In this document: positions 20,210 to 30,745 of the stretch, piece by piece | Position numbering within the stretch: the first letter of the stretch is position 1 | How the letters are laid out: each line of letters begins with the position of its first letter | From: Maribacter litopenaei | Lineage (GTDB): Bacteria; Bacteroidota; Bacteroidia; Flavobacteriales; Flavobacteriaceae | Direction: 5' to 3' | NCBI RefSeq assembly: GCF_025244665.1 | Contig: NZ_CP104205.1 | Coordinates: 372,001 to 436,000 of the forward strand | Length of the DNA: 64,000 nt | Position numbers and translations under genes: made by a program | Notes under the pieces: generated by a model | Told to the model about the DNA's origin: nothing | Seen by the model: only the letters and a program-made list of their open reading frames with translations | The model's database searches: none

Positions 20210-20768
20210 TTGATAAGTATTAGCGACAAAATGTTCATTACAAAAGATATCAATGCAGCTACTATAGCCTATTTTAAAAAGATAGTGCTACGTAAATTAT
20301 TGATGAGTTTTTCCTTTGAACCACAATCAAATAATGAAGCTATTACCGGCCTCTTCAAAAGCATCAATCATTATGGATTTGACTTGCCCAACGAGTATGA
20401 ATTAGACCCTTCTCGGAATGTTATGGCAGTTCAAAAATAACCTTGAAAAGGCCGAGCTAACCGCTCTATACTTTTGGGGCTTGAACCAAAAATACATGTA
20501 CTATTTCAAGAATTTTACAGATGAAAGTGACACCTATTCGGAAAAGAAATTCGACGAGGAATTTGGCAGGTTTCTTGCCTATAAAATCTATGACCCAAAT
20601 GCTAGTGGATTGGAGGAGGATACTATGGAAGAACTCAAAGTACTCTTATGTTGTAATTTCGCTAGTGAATTTGATTTATCGGTTATAGATGAATTTACAT
20701 CAGAAGAGATAGTAGAGGTTATTGATATCTACTGTTCATCATCGAATAATTTTGTACCAGTTCTCTAG
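20210..20768 (+). CDS. Hypothetical protein (one frameshift)
   Basis: I do not recognise this gene. The frame breaks at 20411-20416, where TCTCGG should be TCTGG, giving D-P-S-G-M-L-W-Q-F-K and a protein of 185 residues from the TTG at 20210, or 178 from the ATG at 20231. It is acidic in the C-terminal half (EEDTMEELKVLL, DEFTSEEIVEVIDI) and has an aromatic-rich centre (ALYFWGLNQKYMYYFKNF). There is no signal peptide or membrane helix. It is the only plus-strand gene of the mobile region and lies between the oriT-like structure and the AbiE pair. Confidence 0.6.
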
Positions 20769-20827
20769 TTAAGAATTGTACTTACGTGTTAACGGAGTGT
20801 TTTTATGTGGAATGTTCATAACTAGGA

Positions 20828-21724
20828 TTAAGCTGTAAGCCCACTTTCTAAAAGTTCTAATTGCTCCCTATGCTTTTCAGGATTAGCTTCTTTTAGCTTT
20901 TGTAGATTTTGTAATTTCCATTGTACCGCAGGATAGTCTTCAAAATTGTACGCGTTCCAATTTGGGGTGTTGTTTTCAAAACTCAATAGAAATTCTTTAT
21001 CAGAATCAGTAAGGTTTTCATGAATGGTTTTAAGAAGTAAATTTCGTGTTGTTTCAAAATCTTCATAGGCAAACACTTCTTCACTCATACCTTCAAATTG
21101 ATTCGCCATAACTGAACGTTGGTCAAGCAAATTTGGAGCAAGCATTTCATGTAGTGGTCTATTGCTACTTAACAGACCAAAGAGGAATCCTGTTCTGACT
21201 TCCTCAGTAAATCCCTCGTTTTCTAAAAGATATTTGACATCGAAAAAATCTCTTGGATGCTGACGATCCAAAGCAGCACAAATTTTGCCTCCATAAAGTT
21301 GACCAATAGGGACGATAGCAATTTCACAAAAAGCATCGAATGCTTCCTGCGCCTTTTCACATAAGGTCATTTTAATCGATGGCGTAATAGTCCCGCGCAT
21401 TGCCTGATTGACTTCGAGTTTTATTTGAGCTTGTATATTGGAAATTTGCAATTTAAGTTCAGCTTGTTTGTGTACAACCTTGGCGTTTGGGACGACCGTT
21501 TCAATAGTTGCTTTAATTCTTTCCAAGGCCCCCGTTATATCTTTAAAAGATGTTTCCCTATCCTCAAGCGGAACGTAGGTTAAATCAATATCTACGGACA
21601 ACCTAGGCATTTCACGAACGAACAGGTTAATGGCCGTTCCTCCATGGAGGGCAAAGCATGTTTCCTGTGCAACTTCCGGAAGTACACTCAATAATAATGA
21701 AACTTGTGATTTATAATTCGCCAT
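20828..21724 (-). CDS. abiEii: AbiEii-type nucleotidyltransferase toxin
   Basis: Toxin of a type IV toxin-antitoxin/abortive-infection system. A 298-residue protein with the nucleotidyltransferase core FALHGGTAINLFVREM and SVDIDLTYVP (residues about 25-50), where the two Asp of D-I-D coordinate metal, and the later PIGQLYGGKICAALDRQHPRDFFDVKYL, typical of AbiEii/AbiGii. The ATG at 21724 overlaps the end of abiEi, so the pair is coupled; an upstream in-frame start at 21730 is possible. AbiEii enzymes of this family are reported to modify tRNA acceptor stems or use GTP. It is intact. Confidence 0.92.
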   Translation of the reverse strand: MANYKSQVSLLLSVLPEVAQETCFALHGGTAINLFVREMPRLSVDIDLTYVPLEDRETSFKDITGALERIKATIETVVPNAKVVHKQAELKLQISNIQAQIKLEVNQAMRGTITPSIKMTLCEKAQEAFDAFCEIAIVPIGQLYGGKICAALDRQHPRDFFDVKYLLENEGFTEEVRTGFLFGLLSSNRPLHEMLAPNLLDQRSVMANQFEGMSEEVFAYEDFETTRNLLLKTIHENLTDSDKEFLLSFENNTPNWNAYNFEDYPAVQWKLQNLQKLKEANPEKHREQLELLESGLTA

Positions 21725-22485
21725 TTGCAAATTCGGTAGGAACGGTTATTTTATATTTTGAATTGTAAACACCATTTTTTACGACACTTCGTTTACCACT
21801 TCCCAAATCTATTTTTTCGAGGTTTATATGTTGAACCCAACTATGACCAGCCTTTTCTGCCGAGATATAGAAAGAGGCGTTTTACCTTTATGGAGGAACA
21901 GTTTTCCAATAGATTTTGAACAAGATTGGGTCTTAGATTATTTAACCCTTCCATTAATTGGTAACACTCTAAAAGTTCTTGATTTTTGGGTGTTAAAAAT
22001 AGGCACTCTAGCATTGCCCTCGCAGCACTGGAAACTTTTATGGTGAATGTTTTTAGCTCCACTTCCGTAAGTCCTATTTCTGCTGGTAGAAAAGAAGAAC
22101 TATAATAGTCTAGGGTTACGCCCCAATCATGCTTTAAGCACCAAGTGGGCAGCTTTTCGTTTTTTCCACCGAACAGTGTAACCTTTTTTTGGGAAAGTTC
22201 TAAATAATGTGATTTTCCGAGTAATGAGAAAGCGGTCTTCCCTGCTGGATGTACAAATAGCCCTGCTTGATTTTGAAGGGCATAGATAGCCCCTTCGTAA
22301 CCGACATCATCGCCCGAGCGTATCATGGCTCCTGTACCTATTGAAGTAAACCAGTCACTGCTACGATATCTTTTTTGCAGATCAAGGCTATATCCTTGCC
22401 CTACTAACCAAGAAGATAGGTAAACGATTCCCGAAGGATTCGCGCCCAATAATTGGTTTATTTTTAATTTACTATCGGTACTCAC
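21711..22485 (-). CDS. abiEi: AbiEi-type antitoxin (one frameshift)
   Basis: Cognate antitoxin and autorepressor of AbiEii. The N-terminus has a wHTH-like region (QLLGANPSGIVYLSSWLVGQGYS with a break after SLDLQKRY), and the central AbiEi domain includes SSAARAMLECLFLTP. The frame breaks at 21860-21865 (CCGAGA on the plus strand for CCAGA). Correction gives YLAEKAGHSWVQHINLEKI and the full C-terminus VPTEFANGEL, 257 residues, ending 14 bp inside abiEii. About 230 bp without a gene precede it and should hold the promoter and operator. Confidence 0.88.
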
Positions 22486-22718
22486 GGTACCAATTTACGT
22501 AATTTTTTAAACTTTATATGGATTTGGTTTATAATTTATTTCCTTTCGGTACTATAAGTACCGAAAAACACAAAATATCAAACTATCCTTAGGTGTCTAA
22601 AACCTCTGACTTCGAGTAATGGAAAGCAAAGCATTATGTACGATTTTGGGCGGTTAGTACCTACGTATCAGAGAAAAATTATTGATTAGGAATAAAATAT
22701 TATGGAAAGCTGGTCTAA

Positions 22719-22964
22719 CTAAAAGCCTAAACCCTTGCCCCTTTTCTTTTTGACACTTTTTTCAACGGTTTTATCCTGTCTTTTATTTTTGGAAAGTTTG
22801 GCTTCATCAATAAACTGCTGCATACCCAAGTGCATGGGATTTGAGGGCATAATTTTCTCCTGATTTTCAAGCATAGGGGATTTGAGATTCAACTCCTCTG
22901 CCAATCGATAACCCAAGTTAAAGGCATGCTTAAATTTTTCGTCAACTTTGATTTCTTCTTCCAT
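22719..22964 (-). CDS. Small basic-tailed protein of mobile elements
   Basis: An 81-residue protein with an acidic helical N-terminus (FKHAFNLGYRLAEELNL) and a basic C-terminus ending KKKRGKGLGF. Function unknown. It follows the HTH gene by 2 bp. The tail shares the K-G-x-G-L-x-F pattern with the relaxase tail GKGRGLSF, suggesting that both are handled by the same partner, possibly the conjugation coupling protein. That is inference. Confidence 0.65.
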   Translation of the reverse strand: MEEEIKVDEKFKHAFNLGYRLAEELNLKSPMLENQEKIMPSNPMHLGMQQFIDEAKLSKNKRQDKTVEKSVKKKRGKGLGF

Positions 22965-22966
22965 TT

Positions 22967-23236
22967 TTAAAAAGTTTCTCGGGCGTGTTTCTCGATGTAT
23001 GCTATAATAGAATCCCTATCGTAAAGGATAATCTTCTTTTGGGGTTGGGAAAACCTAATTTTTCCTTCATCCCTTAGTCTCTGAAGGGTAGTCGTAGATT
23101 TTATTCTAAGGATAGACATTGCTTCTTCCCCATCAATCCATTTTTCGGGCTTATCCTGCCTTTTGGATTCAACATGTTCAATGACCTTTTTAAACAAGGC
23201 ATAAAAAGCTTCCTCTTGTAGACAGACGACTTGCAT
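22967..23236 (-). CDS. Excisionase-like helix-turn-helix protein
   Basis: An 89-residue DNA-binding protein with a MerR/excisionase-type winged helix: EKWIDGEEAMSILRIKSTTT, then LQRLRDEGKIRFSQPQKKI and the wing ILYDRDSIIAYI. This HTH_17-like family is common at the ends of Bacteroidota integrative elements, where members act as recombination directionality factors or regulators. It is the gene closest to the tRNA-Asp junction, which fits a role in integration or excision. No integrase is present in the window. Confidence 0.82.
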   Translation of the reverse strand: MQVVCLQEEAFYALFKKVIEHVESKRQDKPEKWIDGEEAMSILRIKSTTTLQRLRDEGKIRFSQPQKKIILYDRDSIIAYIEKHARETF

Positions 23237-23350
23237 GGTAATTAACTGGTATGATTATTTATTGTTTCAAGATATGACTTTTTTAGTCTTGATTAAAATC
23301 TTGATTATAAAACCCTCGAATGTTTATAAATAGTTTATAAATGGAGAAAT

Positions 23351-23380
23351 AAAAAAGCCCCCACATCCGTGAGGGCTTTA
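23351..23380 (-). terminator. Rho-independent terminator of tRNA-Asp
   Basis: On the minus strand TAAAGCCCTCAC-GGAT-GTGGGGGC is followed by a run of T. It lies 7 bp beyond the CCA end of the tRNA. Confidence 0.85.
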
Positions 23381-23386
23381 TTTTAC

Positions 23387-23463
23387 TGGCGGTCCGGACG
23401 GGACTCGAACCCGCGACCCCCTGCGTGACAGGCAGGTATTCTAACCAACTGAACTACCGGACC
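23387..23463 (-). tRNA. tRNA-Asp (GTC)
   Basis: A 77-nt cloverleaf with encoded CCA. The acceptor arms GGTCCGG and CCGGACC pair perfectly, followed by G and CCA. The anticodon arm is CCTGC-CTGTCAC-GCAGG with anticodon GTC. The T arm has GTTCGAGTC. The 3' end faces the mobile region, so it is a plausible attachment site for the element to its left; no duplicate 3' end is visible within the window. Confidence 0.97.
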
Positions 23464-23535
23464 GTGGCGTTTAGCGTGTGCAAATATACATTGCTTATTC
23501 AATTGCACAAACATTTTCTTTTAAAATATTCTCTT

Positions 23536-24466
23536 CTAGAGAAATTTACTCCGTTCTACCAAAAACGTGTTGAGTATTGTGGTAAAGTCCCTATTAATAT
23601 CGACTTCCACATATTTAATTCTGTACTGTGCGCACTTCAGTTTAATGTTGGTGTAATATTTACTTATACTTTCCTCATATGCCTCTTTGACGTTGTCTGC
23701 ATAAAGATCAAGATATTCACCTGTTTCCACATCTAAGAATCTTTTGGGTGTATTGTCAAAATTTAAGTGAAATTCAAGTTCCTTGTCCATTAAATGGAAA
23801 AGAACCACTTCGTGTTTGTTGTATTTTAAATGACGAAGTGCCTCAAATAGTTCCTCATCTTCTTTTTCAGTTTGAAGCATGTCCGTGAAAAGAAAAATTA
23901 GGCTTCTTCTCTTTATTTTTTCCGCTATCTCGGTGAAGGTAGGTGTAGGTTCTTGTTTCTTTCACTAGATTTTTATCGGCCCCAATTTCATTCAATTTTG
24001 CCAATAGCATCCGGAAGTGTCGTTCACTTCCCTTTTCAGGGGCATAATAGTGATAGTCATCTGAAAAAACACTTAGACCTACGGCGTCCCTTTGCTTTTT
24101 TAGCACGTTCATGAGGGCCGCAATGGCCAAAATGCCAAAACCTATCTTGTTGAGGTTTCCAATTCCTTGGTTTTTGACATCAGGGTAGAACATGGAGGCC
24201 GAATTGTCCAAAATCATATGGCACCTTAAATTGGTCTCTTCCTCGTATCGCTTTGTATACAGTTTATCGGTCTTGGCGTATAATTTCCAATCAATATGCT
24301 TGGTACTTTCGCCATTGTTATAAATTTTGTGTTCTGCAAATTCCGCAGAGAAACCATGGAAGGGGCTTTTATGGATGCCACTTATAAAACCTTCCACTAC
24401 CTGACTGGCCAGTAGCTCAAGATTTGGAAATAATGATGCGTTATTTAATTCTTGTCGAATATCCAC
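23536..24466 (-). CDS. DUF58 domain protein (one frameshift)
   Basis: Cytoplasmic DUF58/vWA-like protein usually found with MoxR ATPases. The N-terminus has HKSPFHGFSAEFAEHKIY and HIDWKLYAKTDKLYTKRYEEE, the DUF58 core, followed by the MIDAS-like LDNSASM. The frame breaks at 23928-23933 (TCTCGG for TCTGG). Correction reads TYTYLHQIAEKIKRRSLIFL followed by FTDML and gives 309 residues. It is the first chromosomal gene right of tRNA-Asp, separated from trxA by a terminator. Confidence 0.88.
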
Positions 24467-24482
24467 AAACTAAAGATAGCAT

Positions 24483-24512
24483 AAAAAAGGTCCAGTTCTA
24501 ACTGGATCTTTT
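24483..24512 (-). terminator. Terminator after trxA
   Basis: AAAAGATCCAGTT-AG-AACTGGACCTTTTTT on the minus strand, one wobble pair in the stem, 25 bp after the trxA stop and before DUF58. Confidence 0.75.
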
Positions 24513-24537
24513 ACCTTAATAAGTAAAGAAAATTGTT

Positions 24538-24854
24538 TTATAAAAGGGCATCGATAGCATCGGTGTATACCTTTTTTGGGGATACCCCAACTTGTCTACT
24601 GGCTATTTCACCATCTTTGAAAACCAATACGGTCGGAATGTTTCTAACACCATATTTTGCCGCAAATTCTTGGTTGGCATCAACGTCCACCTTTCCTACA
24701 ATGGCTTTACCTTCATATTCGTTGCTTACTTCATCGATGATTGGCCCTACCATTCTACATGGTCGCACCAAGCGGCCCAAAAGTCTACTACTACAGGTTT
24801 ATCACTTTTTAAAACTACTTCGTCAAAAGTAGCATCTGTTATTTCTAATGCCAT
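24538..24854 (-). CDS. trxA: Thioredoxin (one frameshift)
   Basis: Cytoplasmic disulfide reductase. From the ATG at 24854 it reads [14 protein letters not shown]...[11 protein letters not shown] and then shifts, because GGTCGC at 24761 (TGGTGCGACC on the coding strand) should be TGGTGCGGACC. Adding the missing G restores the active site W-C-G-P-C-R-M and a 105-residue protein ending with [17 protein letters not shown]. Loss of the active-site Gly codon base in such a housekeeping gene strongly suggests a sequence error. Confidence 0.95.
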
Positions 24855-24952
24855 GATTAATACTTTTAATTGATTATGCAAAGTTAGTCAAATATTCGGC
24901 GCTTTCCTTACGCTTGTGGTATTCGTTTTGGTTATTTCAAAATTGATGTAAT

Positions 24953-26173
24953 CTATTCTTTTGCAACTTCCTCCGGGTAAATAGCAATGTTATGGGTTCT
25001 AACGCCTACTGGAGTCGTATTATCCAATTTGGTCAGTTGCACCTGCATATTCTTGGACGGGACCACGGGCATATGGCATTGGATGCAATCATTGCCCATT
25101 TGTGCCATTTCAGTTGTTGATATGGAACAGGTTGTGGTATTTTGTTGATGGCATCCGATGCATTTGCTATTAAAATATGCCTTTTGCCCCCTTTGATTCC
25201 TGTGCGGGTCATGACAGGTCATACAGTCCATCTGATCGGATTCGGTAAAACACTTGCTGCTGGTCAACAATCCAAATTGGTTACCATGGACATCCAAAGT
25301 GGTACTCGGCCGTAACGAATTGTAGTTCTTTGAAAACTTGGACAAGGTATCGCCGGGTAAAAATTTAAAGGGATTTTGAATTTGATTGCTTCTAAGTCCG
25401 GAATGGCAAGAAGCACATAGGTCGAGCCGCTGTTGCCTCGATAGTGAACTTAGGCCTATAAGTGTGGTGTCATTATGAATTCCCTTGTTCTTTCTTTGAA
25501 AGACCACATGCTTTTCCGCTGGGCCATGGCATTTTTCACAATCTACGCCCAAGACAATTTTGGAAATATCGTATTTATTTGAATTTGGCGATGTCGATGA
25601 GCTTTTAGCAAAGGTCACATGGCACTTTAAGCATTGATCGTTTACGGGCCGTAATGGATTTATTCTGTCTGTGTAGTTCGGGCTATTGATCCATTTGTCC
25701 GAAGGTACAAAATAGGAGGCCTGCAACTGATATAAACCATCGGGTTGGTTACTCAAATAGGACTGTCCCTTTAACCCCGATCCTATGGTTATGTCCATGC
25801 TCCAATCATATGCCTGGCGATCACCGTATTTTATTTGTGCATGCTGAAAAGGTTTTCCATCAATTTCAACCATTTTGATATCTGCATCCATCAGGGATAC
25901 TGTATTTTCTCCTTCTTTAAAACTACCATGAATATTATCTAGGTTGGTAAAGGACGAAGTGTTGAAATGTGCCGTTTTCAAATGGGTTTCATAAATGTCC
26001 CTATGACATTCCATGCAAGTTTCTGAACCCACATAGCCTTCGCCATTGTAGTGGTAGGCGATAACTTGTAAATCTGAGTATTGCTCGGTTGATCTAGAAA
26101 TGTATTTATATAGTTTTATGGAGACAAAACCAATCACTAGCAAACTTAGAATGACAAATATCTTTTTCTTCAA
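24953..26173 (-). CDS. Heptahaem c-type cytochrome
   Basis: A 406-residue periplasmic protein with an N-terminal membrane anchor (IFVILSLLVIGFVSIKLY). It has seven CxxCH haem sites: CMECH, CLKCH, CEKCH, CASCH, CMTCH, CIGCH and CIQCH. Spacing and motifs such as GYVGSETCMECHRDIYETH and DHP-type DPHR resemble the cytochrome c554/c-prime family of multihaem proteins. Electron donor or acceptor is unknown. It follows dnaE by 18 bp, so the two may share a transcript, an unusual pairing. The frame is intact. Confidence 0.88.
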   Translation of the reverse strand: MKKKIFVILSLLVIGFVSIKLYKYISRSTEQYSDLQVIAYHYNGEGYVGSETCMECHRDIYETHLKTAHFNTSSFTNLDNIHGSFKEGENTVSLMDADIKMVEIDGKPFQHAQIKYGDRQAYDWSMDITIGSGLKGQSYLSNQPDGLYQLQASYFVPSDKWINSPNYTDRINPLRPVNDQCLKCHVTFAKSSSTSPNSNKYDISKIVLGVDCEKCHGPAEKHVVFQRKNKGIHNDTTLIGLSSLSRQQRLDLCASCHSGLRSNQIQNPFKFLPGDTLSKFSKNYNSLRPSTTLDVHGNQFGLLTSSKCFTESDQMDCMTCHDPHRNQRGQKAYFNSKCIGCHQQNTTTCSISTTEMAQMGNDCIQCHMPVVPSKNMQVQLTKLDNTTPVGVRTHNIAIYPEEVAKE

Positions 26174-26191
26174 TGGGACAGGTTCTTATAG

Positions 26192-29100
26192 CTAATTCAG
26201 TTTAAAATGCACCTGTTGCTCCTCCAACGTTTGTAAAAGCTCACTTGAAATCTGTACCTTTTGTTTCCTGCTGCTCAAACGTACTTTTATTTGCTCCTGC
26301 ATTTCATAGACGATAAAGCTTAAAAGGTGATCCCCTTTGTGTGAAACCAGGGTGTCCTTCAGTTGATGGACTTGGGTTTCTTCCAATTCATCTATGTTCA
26401 GCTTTATTGTCAATTTTTTTGCAAAGGATTCCATAACATCCTGTAGCAACATAAAACTGTTGAACTGCATTACGGGTTCGCCCTTAATTCCCGTATCCCT
26501 ATTGACCCAACCTTCCCTCACAAACAATTTAATATACGCGAAGGAATTAAGCATTAAGAAGTGTCTAAATTTTAGATATTCTTCACCAAAAATCCTGAAT
26601 TCAAAGGAGTCAGTATAATCCTCCATGGTAAAGGAGGCCCATCCCTTGCCGTTTTTAGATATCCTATGTTGTACATCGGTAATGACGCCTGCAAAAGTAA
26701 GTTCCCTATTTACATAGTTGGATAGGTCATTGCAATGGGAGAGACTGGCGTTGCAAAAAGCCTTAATTTCTGTTTTAAAGTCGTCAAGAGGGTGACCGAG
26801 AGATATAGATACCTACCACGTCTTTCTCCCTTCTTAGTTTTTCCATGGTGCCCCATTCCTCACAAGGGGGCACAATCGGTTCCGGAATGGAAACTTCGCT
26901 CGCGTCGCCAAATAAGCTCACTTGGGCCGAGTTTTGATTCTCCTGAAACTTGGAACCGTATTTAATTACTTTTTCCAAGAAGGTGATTCCATCCCCATCA
27001 TTATGAAAATATTGTGCCCTATGGGAGCTTCCCAAGGAATCGAACCCGCCGGCAAGTGCCAAATTTTCAAAGGCCTTTTTGTTGGCAGCTCTAAGATCGA
27101 TACGTTTGGCCATATCAAAAACGGAATTGTAAGGTCCGTTTTCCTTTCTTTCTTCAACAATGGCGTCTACAGCTCCCTTTCCTACACCTTTGATGGCACC
27201 CATACCAAAACGAACGGCCCCGTCCTTGTTCACTGCAAACTTATAATAGGATTCGTTGACGTCAGGTCCTAGAACATCCAAGCCCATGCGCTTACATTCC
27301 TCCATGAAAAAGGTCACCTGCTTAATATCGTTCATGTTGTTGCTGAGTACGGCCGCCATATATTCGGCAGGGTAGTGGGCCTTGCAGTAGGCCGTTTGAT
27401 AAGCTATCCATGCGTAGCAGGTGGAGTGACTTTTATTGAAGGCATAGGCGGCAAACGCTTCCCAGTCTTTCCATATTTTTTCCAGTTTTTCCTCCGGGTG
27501 ACCTTTGGCCGAAGCTTGTTGGATAAACTTGGGTTTCATTTTGTCCAACACATATTTTTGCTTTTTCCCCATGGCCTTGCGCAGCACGTCCGCCTCACCT
27601 TTTGTGAAATCTGCCAATTTTTGGGATAAAAGCATCACTTGCTCTTGATAAACCGTAATTCCATAGGTCTCAGAAAGATACTCCTCACAAGCCTCCAAGT
27701 CGTACACGATTTCCTCGGTTCCATGTTTTCACGGCAATGAAGCTTGGAATGTATTCCATCGGACCTGGGCGGTACAAAGCATTCATGGCGATAAGATCCG
27801 CAAAAACTGTGGGTTTTAATGCCCTCATGTGTTTTTGCATCCCGGGGGATTCGTATTGGAACACCCCTATGGTTTCTCCGCGTTGAAAAAGTTCATACGT
27901 TTTTTCATCGTCCAAGGGAAAATTCTCCGGGTCCAGTTCAATGCCATGTTTGGCCTTTACAATCTTAACGGTGTCCTTGATTAGGGTCAACGTTTTAAGG
28001 CCTAGAAAATCCATTTTTAGTAGTCCGGCACTTTCCACCACGGAATTATCGAACTGGGTACAGTACATATCCGAATCCTTCGCTAAGGCCACCGGTACGA
28101 ATTTGGTAATATCGTCCGGGGTTATAATAACCCCGCAGGCATGTATTCCTGTATTCCTTACGGAACCTTCCAAAACATACGCCTGGTTCAACGTCTCAGA
28201 TTCAAGGCCATCACCTTCGGAAATGGCCAATAGTTCGTTTATTTTGACCAGGTCGTCACTGTTAAACTTGCTTCTCAAGATTTTCTCATCGACCCCCATT
28301 ATCTTTTTGAGCTTGGACATATTGGGAATCAATTTGGCCATACGGTCGCATCACCTAATGGAAGGTCCAAGGCCCTGGCGGTGTCTCGTATAGAGGACTT
28401 GGCGGCCATGGTGCCATAGGTGATAATTTGGGCTACTTGATTTGATCCGTATTTATTTATAACGTAATCCATTACACGGCTACGTCCCTCATCATCGAAG
28501 TCGATATCGATATCAGGCATGGAAATACGATCCGGATTTAGAAAGCGCTCAAACAGCAAATCATACTGGATCGGATCCAAATTGGTTATCCGGAGACAAT
28601 AAGCTACTGCGGAACCTGCAGCAGAACCCCGGCCGGGTCCAACCGAAACCCCCATTTCCCTTGCGGCCCTTATGAAATCTTCTACAATCAAAAAGTAACC
28701 GGGATACCCTGTTTTTTCAATGACTTTCAACTCAAAATCGAGACGCTCATCAATTTCTGGGTGATTTCACCATACCTCTTTTTGGCACCTTCATAGGTGA
28801 TGTGCCGTAGGTACTTATTTTCACCACGTTTTCCTCCATCTAATTTATCCTCTTCGAACTGAAACTCTTCGGGGATATTAAAAGCGGGTAACAAGACATC
28901 CCTAGCCAAAGTGAATGTTTCTACTTTGTCAACGATTTCCTGAATGTTGATAATGGCCTCGGGAATATCCTTGAAAAGCTCTTTCATTTCATCCGAGGAC
29001 TTGAAATAGTACTCTTGGTTTGGAAGTCCATATCGATAGCCGCGGCCCCTACCAATAGGGGTCGACTGCTTTTCCCCGTCCTTTACGCATAACAAAATAT

Positions 29101-30628
29101 CATGTGCGTGAGCATTTTCCTTTTTTTCGTAATAGGTGTTGTTGGTGGCCACCAACTTTACCTTATGTTTTTGGGCAAACTGAATCAATACTTGGTTGAC
29201 GCGATCTTCATCTTCCTGACCATGACGCATAATTTCCATGTATAGGTCATCACCGAAGGTTTTTTTCCACCATAATAAGGCTTCCTCCGCCTGGTTTTCA
29301 CCTACATTTAAAACTTTACTTGGTACCTCGCCATAAAGGTTCCCCGTTAGGACTATGATGTCTTCCTTGTATTGTTCAATAATTTTTTTGTCGATTCTTG
29401 GTACATAATATTTACCGTCCACAAAGGCAATGGAAGACATTTTGGCCAAGTTTAGATATCCATTTTTGTTTTTTGCAAGCATGACAATCTGGTACCCATT
29501 ATCCTTTTGCGTTTTATTAGTGTGATCTTCACATACCTGAAACTCACAGCCCACAATGGGTGTTATTTCAAGTTCGGGTTCGGGTAGGATATCAAGTGGT
29601 TCTTGACCTTCTTCCAAGGTGCCATTTTGGGTGGCCTCATAGCGTTTCTTATGTTCTTCGTTCCTGGCCGTTACCCCGCTATTATGGTTTATGATGCCGT
29701 TTACGAAGTGAAAGGCGCCCATCATGTTAGCATGGTCCGTTATGGCCACTGCGGGCATTTTTGCCTTTGCGGTAGCGGCAATGAGATCAGGTACACTGAT
29801 GGTGGATTGCAAAATGGAGAATTGGGTATGGTTGTGGAGGTGGGCAAAACTAGCAGTCTCCAGGGTAGCCAAGTTCTCTTTGATCTCTTCTTTGGAAATG
29901 CCACCGGTATCTTTCTCCCAAAGGGCATCCGCGATTTTTTTGGACGCTTTTTTTAGATTGATGTGCTTGAGACCGATGAGTTGAATTTCCTGGGGGTTGG
30001 CCTCGGAGAAATTCTTGAAATAATCGGGTTGAACGTCCAATTGCTCGGCCGTGTATTGTTTTAGCCGAACAAGCTCTAAAAAACATCTTGTGGTAGCCTC
30101 AACGTCTGCTGTAGCATTATGGGCTTCCGCAAAAGGCTCCTTGAAGAGAAACTCATGAAGTTCCGTTAGGGTAGGGAGCTTAAATTTTCCCCCACGTCCG
30201 CCCGGGATTTGACAGAGTTCCGCTGTATGTTCTGTACAGGTATCCAAAACGGGAAGTTCCTGCAATGGATTTTCAACGCCCTTTCTATGGAACTCTGTCC
30301 CCATGATATTGACATCGAAACCAACATTTTGTCCCACGATGAACTTGGTCTTGGACATGGCGATATTGAATTTTTCCAATACCTCGGCCAAAGGAACCCC
30401 CTCCTGTTCCGCCAATGCGGTCGAGATACCATGTATTTTCTCGGCATCATAAGGAATATTGAAACCTTCGGGTTTTACCAAATAATCTTGTTGGTCCAAC
30501 AAGTTGCCCATGGCATCGTGCAATTGCCATGCAATTTGGATACATCGGGGCCAGTTGTCCGTATCGGTAATGGGGGCGTCCCAGCGTTTTGGTAATCCTG
30601 TGGTTTCGGTATCGAAGATTAAGTACAT
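26192..30628 (-). CDS. dnaE: DNA polymerase III alpha subunit with N-terminal exonuclease (four frameshifts)
   Basis: Replicative polymerase. Residues 1-180 are a DEDDh proofreading exonuclease ([18 protein letters not shown]). This is followed by a PHP domain ([20 protein letters not shown]), the C-family palm with [15 protein letters not shown] and the catalytic DIDIDF, finger and HhH regions, an OB-type SGHPLDDF region and a C-terminal tail. Breaks: 28756 (CCCAGA for CCCCAGA, restoring [13 protein letters not shown]), 28344 (GCGACC for GCGGACC, restoring GDADRMAKL), 27726 (extra A, restoring [12 protein letters not shown]) and 26796 (TCTCGG for TCTGG, restoring SGHPLDDF). The corrected length is 1478 residues. 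The exonuclease fusion is usual for Flavobacteriia. Confidence 0.96.
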
Positions 30629-30745
30629 ACGTATATCCTATAAATTAGCGTCTATACGCTCCGGAACGGAACGTTAAAAAGGAACTTTAAAATTACAGAA
30701 AAGAGTTGGTCGAGGAAAAGGGAGTTTTTATAAGTTATGAACGAA

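Noticed and set aside
19840-20213. Several overlapping open frames in the GC-rich island
   Set aside because: They lack family features and conserved starts, and their composition reflects the palindromes; the nested inverted repeats explain the region better.
23237-23386. A second tRNA fragment marking an att repeat beside tRNA-Asp
   Set aside because: Only a terminator hairpin and short TTTATAAAT repeats are visible; no copy of the tRNA 3' end is present.
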